Below, piece by piece: positions 29,232 to 32,788 of a DNA stretch of 32,788 nucleotides (positions are counted from its first letter, which is position 1; every line of letters begins with the position of its first letter). The translations under genes and the position numbers were made by a program. This DNA is from Okeania sp. SIO3B5 (GTDB lineage Bacteria; Cyanobacteriota; Cyanobacteriia; Cyanobacteriales; Microcoleaceae): positions 1-32,788 of the forward strand of contig NZ_JAAHHG010000066.1 of the NCBI RefSeq assembly GCF_010692555.1. The letters are read 5' to 3'. The notes under the pieces were generated by a model. That model saw only the letters and a program-made list of their open reading frames with translations, did no database searches and was not told where the DNA came from.

Positions 29232-30674
29232 TTAACTTTGCTGTTGTTGATTTTGACTGAAATCTTTGATTTTCAACTTATTAATTAACTCTTCCTTAAT
29301 TCGACCCATAATTGAAGTTTCATCAAGAGATTCTAAAATATGACTCACTACAGCTTTTGGACCTTCCTCTCCCCAAGATGCACCATTAGCAAGATAAGTT
29401 TTGGTTACTTGTCCAATTCCATAAGATGATAAACCTCCTACTGCTGCTTGAGTCACTGCTACGGACAAATAAGGTGCTAAAGACAACCCACCAGTAGCAG
29501 GTGCAGCTAAACCCAATAATCCTTTCACAGAACTTAGTCCCAGATTAGCCACTAATTCACTAGCTGTAATGCCACCCATACTAATAGCTATCTTTTGCAG
29601 TAAATCTATTGCTCCACTTTGGCTCATTTGAATTCCATACAACTTTGATAAAGTCAATATCATAGCTACATCAATTACAGCTCCACTAAGAATATCTACC
29701 ACAGTTACAGGATTAAGAGCGATCGCCATTGCCTTGGCCATTACAGCTTTCCAGATGACTTGATTAGCACTTTGTTCGCGAATTTCTATTTTCCGCTGCA
29801 CCAATTGCTCGTTGACATTATCAGCGTAGAGCATACTATTGAGAGCTACCAGAGATTTACCTTCTTGGTCTAAAATTTCTAATATTTTTAGCTTTAAGTC
29901 TTCTATCTGGGGTTCTCCCCGCTCCATCTGTACCGCAATATTACCGTCGGGTTGTCGTAATGCCTTAGCTACAAGTGGATAAGCTGCTGCCATGACTATT
30001 TCGTTGGGAGATAGTAGCTCACGGACTCGCTCATCTCGAATTTTGTTGTATATAGCTAATCTATCTGCTTCTGGATACTGGTCTATTTTATTAAATACCA
30101 ACAACATTGGTTTACCAGCATCTCGTAATTGGGAAAGAGCTTCATATTCTACTTGGGTAATATCTCCTGCCACAATAAACAAGAGTAAGTCTGCCTGCTT
30201 TGCCACCTGTCGGGCCATCAGTTCGCGAGTTTCTCCATCCACTTCATCAATACCAGGAGTATCAATAAGTTCAATTTGGGATATTCTGTAAGAAACTAGA
30301 GAGGTATCAGATGAGGATTCTGTTTCTTCTAAGTTCTCTGTCCCTAACTGCCATTGCTTGATTTCTGTAGTTTTGGTAACACCGTGAATTGGACCTGTTT
30401 CAAATACTTTTTCACCTAACAAAGCATTGAGAACCGAAGATTTACCTCTCCCTACCATACCGAATACAGCAATATGCACAGAAGCTTTTTCCAGTTTTTC
30501 TAACATTGATTCTAAACCAGAAATTTCTGAGTCTAATCCTGTTCTTTCTTCGGGAGTTAAATCTATATTATCTACGATTTCTTTTAAGGCATCTTTAGCG
30601 TTGCGGATGTTAAGTTCTGCTTGAATATCTGCAAAGCTTAGTATTGTATTGTCTAGTTCTCGATCTAGATTCAT
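29232..30674 (-). CDS. Dynamin/Era-like GTPase with membrane-associated C-terminal domain (DUF697-like)
   Basis: A 480-residue GTP-binding protein. G1 is GMVGRGKSS at 72-80, the G2 Thr lies in GVTKTTEI (about 98-105), G3 is DTPG at 138-141 and G4 is NKID at 195-198. A predicted coiled coil precedes the G domain (residues 15-65). The C-terminal half contains Ala/Gly/Val-rich hydrophobic helices (MAIALNPVTVVDILSGAVID, LLGLAAPATGGLSLAPYLSV) and AVSHILESLDETSIMGRIKE at the end. This is the arrangement of cyanobacterial GTPases with a DUF697-like domain. Such proteins are thought to act at membranes, but no specific role is known. The single ATG at 30674 gives the expected start. The gene stands alone, with about 600 bp of non-coding DNA upstream. 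Confidence 0.88.
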   Translation of the reverse strand: MNLDRELDNTILSFADIQAELNIRNAKDALKEIVDNIDLTPEERTGLDSEISGLESMLEKLEKASVHIAVFGMVGRGKSSVLNALLGEKVFETGPIHGVTKTTEIKQWQLGTENLEETESSSDTSLVSYRISQIELIDTPGIDEVDGETRELMARQVAKQADLLLFIVAGDITQVEYEALSQLRDAGKPMLLVFNKIDQYPEADRLAIYNKIRDERVRELLSPNEIVMAAAYPLVAKALRQPDGNIAVQMERGEPQIEDLKLKILEILDQEGKSLVALNSMLYADNVNEQLVQRKIEIREQSANQVIWKAVMAKAMAIALNPVTVVDILSGAVIDVAMILTLSKLYGIQMSQSGAIDLLQKIAISMGGITASELVANLGLSSVKGLLGLAAPATGGLSLAPYLSVAVTQAAVGGLSSYGIGQVTKTYLANGASWGEEGPKAVVSHILESLDETSIMGRIKEELINKLKIKDFSQNQQQQS

Positions 30675-30826
30675 ATGAACTACCCGGGGATAATCACGAT
30701 TTCGTTTTAGATATAGAACAATAGCTATTACTAAGACTCAATAATTTTTTAGTAATTTAGTATAAAGATCAACCTTATTTAATGTACAAAAAAAATCGAG
30801 AAAAGCCCTAACTATTATTTATATAC

Positions 30827-30946
30827 TTATAGTGGCTTTCATTAACATAGAATATAACTATTAGAATATAACTATTTCTGCCGCTTCTTAAACTTTAGTT
30901 ATATCTATAATTTTTACTGTATTCTACCTTTGTGAAAGCCACTATA
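30827..30946. mobile_element. 120-bp MITE-like element
   Basis: TTATAGTGGCTTTC and GAAAGCCACTATAA are perfect 14-bp inverted ends, and similarity continues imperfectly for about 28 bp (TAGAATA on both arms). The ends contain TA, so an IS630-type relation is possible. There is no coding capacity. Confidence 0.7.
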
Positions 30947-31151
30947 ATCTAATATAATTTAAGTTTATGGTAATTTATATTAGACATTACTCTTGTGATA
31001 GAATACTACCTAATGGCACTTAAACAAAATAGGTCCATAAAATAGGCTCAAATATATACGGGCAAAGGCTTTTACGTCAAAAAGGTATAAATCCTGAATA
31101 AGCACGGGTTCTAGCTATTTTTAGAGCATCGACGTAATTCCCTTTAACTAA

Positions 31152-31209
31152 CCCGGCGGGAAGTCCCGCGCTGTAATTTTCAATGAGCGCGCCGTATGGG
31201 AAAGCCGGG
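31152..31209. other. GC-rich nested hairpin region
   Basis: In an AT-rich spacer, CCCGGC (31152-31157) pairs with GCCGGG (31204-31209). GCGGG/CCCGC and GCGC/GCGC form inner stems. On the minus strand an ORF of 76 codons (31077-31307) covers it, ending in CPAFPYGALIENYSAG and LPAGLVKGNYVDALK. This has the look of a transposon 3' tail rather than a gene. It may be the relic of the end of another IS. The rest of 30675-31278 shows no gene. Confidence 0.4.
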
Positions 31210-31456
31210 CACCGATGTGTGTAGTTCGTCCTGATTTTTGATATAATAACGAATGTAGATATAAAGGTCGATTCTAGGATGCTACTGAAATATAAGTACA
31301 AGCTCAAGCCCCATAAAAGTCAAGGGGTTATTATCGCTAATTGGTTAGAATTGGCAAGAATACAATATAATTATCGTTTGGCTCAAAGATTGAATTGGTT
31401 TGAATCAACACGCACACCAGTAAATGCCTGTCCTTTAAATGTTTCAGTAGTAGTAG

Positions 31457-31476
31457 GGACGTTGCATGCAACGTCC
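31457..31476. repeat. Perfect 20-bp palindrome inside tnpB
   Basis: GGACGTTGCATGCAACGTCC equals its own reverse complement. It lies in flanking GTA...GTAC and would form a strong cruciform or hairpin. It interrupts the TnpB reading directly after NVSVV. It has the form of a mobile palindromic unit. Confidence 0.75.
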
Positions 31477-32614
31477 GTACACCGAATTTATCATGCATAT
31501 CCCCGAATTTAGAGTACAAACACGTATGGGGCAGAAAGAAAGATAGTGATGGCAACCCAGTAACGAAAAAAGGTGATAAGCATCCTAATATCATAAATGG
31601 TTATGTAGTTTGGGAAACAGTACAGTTAGCAGACCTAGCACAAACTAAAAAGCTATTTCCGTATGGACAAATCCATGCACTCCCAGGTTTTACAGGATGT
31701 TGTTCAGCGTGTACAAACTACCATGGATAACTTGTGCCTTACCTGACAAAAACGGTAAAACCAGTGGGAGACCGAAATTCAAAGGGAAGCATTATTATAA
31801 TTCGTTCAGTTATCCTCAGTTATCAAATTCTCATATTGTCAAAAATGCCAACGGTCGTATTTGTATAAATCTACCAAAGATTGGTTTAGTCCCCTTTGTC
31901 TACAATCGCCTAATACCAGCAGGATTCAAGGTCAAGACAGGTACAGTAATTCGCGAAGCAGACGAATGGTATATTAGCTTCACCATAGAAGATAAGACTG
32001 TACCTTTGAGGCGTGTAGAAATTCAACCCACCGAAGATAACTCCAAAGGTATCGACCTAGGATTGTTGCACTATGCTGTTACATCTGATGGAGAATTTAT
32101 AGAAGTTCCTAAATTTTTCAGATTCTCTGAGCATCGTTTATCTAAACTACAGGTGAGATTAGCTAAAAAACCAAAACATTCTCATCCTTGGAAGATTCTC
32201 AAGGGTAAAATAGCAAAACTCCATCAACTAATAGCTAGGCAACGACTCGACTGGCAATTCAAACTTGCTTATCATTTGTTCAGTGACTGCCAGGTGATAT
32301 TTTTAGAAGACCTGCAAATAGCTTCTTTAGTCAGACGTTGCAAAGCTAAATTAGGTGATAATGGTCAATTTTTGCCCAATGGTCAGTCAGCTAAATCAGG
32401 GCTAAATAAGTCTTTGCAAGATGCAGCAACTTATCAATTTCTTGACATCTTAGAGTATGTTGCCTGGAAGTTAGGCAAGAGAATTATCACGCGTAGACCC
32501 AAAAGGTACATCTCAACATTGTTGGGAATGCTTGAGTAAAGTCCCCAAAAGCTTATCAGAACGCTGGCATTCATGCCCTAAATGTGGTCAAGAGCTAGAT
32601 AGAGACTATAACTC

Positions 32615-32661
32615 ACCCACCCCTCTAGCTCCCCTCCCGGGAGGGGATGGGGGTGGGTTGG
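32615..32661. repeat. GC-rich palindromic repeat inserted in tnpB
   Basis: CCCCTCCCGGGAGGGG forms the centre, with CACCCACCCC on the left and GGGGGTGGGTT on the right pairing imperfectly. It separates DYNS from the following INTGGGHH of the TnpB reading. Related units occur at 3607-3640 and 23485-23515. Confidence 0.7.
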
Positions 32662-32730
32662 ATTATTATCAACACAGGAGGAGGACATCACTTCTGTAAA
32701 AACTGCGGTCAAGGCTTCCTTGGCTGAAGA

Positions 32731-32759
32731 ATCCCGCGTTCTCCCGTAGGGGAGCGTCG
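32731..32759 (+). other. Right-end hairpin of the terminal TnpB element
   Basis: TCCCG...CTCCC pairs with GGGGAG...CGGGA over a short GTA loop, 4 bp after the tnpB stop. The bases GAATCCC and ATGTCAA around it match the pattern at the right end of the element at 375-1722. The window ends 29 bp later. Confidence 0.55.
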
Positions 32760-32788
32760 GGAGTATGTCAACATTGCAATATTATTCC

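Larger units (their letters stand above)
31279..32727 (+). pseudogene. tnpB: TnpB-family pseudogene (third type) with repeat insertions
   Basis: The N-terminus from ATG 31279 reads MLLKYKYKLKPHKSQGVIIA, then NWLELARIQYNYRLAQRLN and NACPLNVSVV. A 20-bp perfect palindrome (31457-31476) breaks it. Pieces continue in other frames (NIPEFRVQTRMGQKER, then VVWETVQLADLAQTKKLF). From 31697 a long frame carries the body: GRPKFKGKHYYNSF, GIDLGLLHYA with the RuvC Asp, and VIFLEDLQIASL with the Glu. A shift near 32505 leads to the zinc finger CWECL...CPKCG and DRDYNS. A GC-rich palindromic repeat (about 32615-32661) interrupts, followed by INTGGGHHFCKNCGQGFLG. At least three frame changes and two insertions make it non-functional. 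Confidence 0.85.

Noticed and set aside
29992-30624. Plus-strand ORFs within the GTPase gene
   Set aside because: Shadows of the well-supported GTPase on the minus strand; Ser-rich translations typical of antisense frames.

Overview
The window looks like a stretch of chromosome from a filamentous, repeat-rich cyanobacterium of the Trichodesmium/Okeania/Moorena kind. This is an inference from the sequence alone. The evidence is a ycf4 gene (photosystem I assembly), a cyanobacterial-type MutL, a SirB1-type protein, a lone DUF1400 domain, many HIP1 octamers (GCGATCGC), low GC, very long non-coding spacers, and heptamer short tandem repeats of the GGAGTCA, GGGAACA and GGAAGAA types.

Layout. 1-1722: end of a dispersed repeat and a decayed TnpB-only insertion sequence. 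1739-5106: housekeeping genes ycf4, a lipoprotein cyclophilin and a FabF-like ketoacyl synthase, the last two separated by MITE-like elements. 5230-8409: a decaying toxin/antitoxin and Uma2 island. It holds a DUF4926 gene split by a 99-bp MITE, a vapBC pair whose toxin has one nonsense codon, two apparently identical tandem Uma2 genes and a second DUF4926 fragment. 8518-10649: a formylglycine-generating-enzyme (FGE)-fold protein whose C-terminus looks like the variable region of a diversity-generating retroelement (DGR), followed upstream by a TnpB fragment and a truncated trypsin-like protease. 10702-15462: a MITE, an M48 peptidase and three AIM24 paralogues. 15608-18061: a dead Uma2 copy and an AIPR-family (abortive infection) gene. 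18222-25816: mutL, a YwqG/DUF1963 relic, SirB1-like, DUF1400, SRPBCC and a CmpX-like multi-helix channel protein. 25851-29114: a locus with two copies of several pieces. It contains a DUF3865 haem-oxygenase-like diiron gene and a relic of it, plus two different small genes that share an upstream region, a start-proximal hairpin and the first codons. 29232-30674: a dynamin-like GTPase. 30827-32788: a MITE and a second, unrelated TnpB pseudogene.

Three signals stand out. (1) The FGE-domain protein ends in a block where codons are most simply read as AAC/AAT changed only at adenines. This is the signature of a DGR variable region, and no reverse transcriptase or template repeat is visible in the window, so diversification would have to act from a distance. 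(2) At least eight copies of a dispersed element with TAGGGTTTGC ends carry stop codons in all three inward frames at one end. In three places the neighbouring gene takes its stop codon from, or directly at, that end. Each copy carries a different tandem-repeat or low-complexity cargo at the same internal position. (3) Two unrelated small ORFs share a 37-bp identical block covering a hairpin and the start codon.

No tRNA, rRNA or CRISPR array was recognised. Many genes are broken by single events (one nonsense codon, one MITE, one frameshift), which suggests recent and continuing decay of accessory genes between intact core genes.
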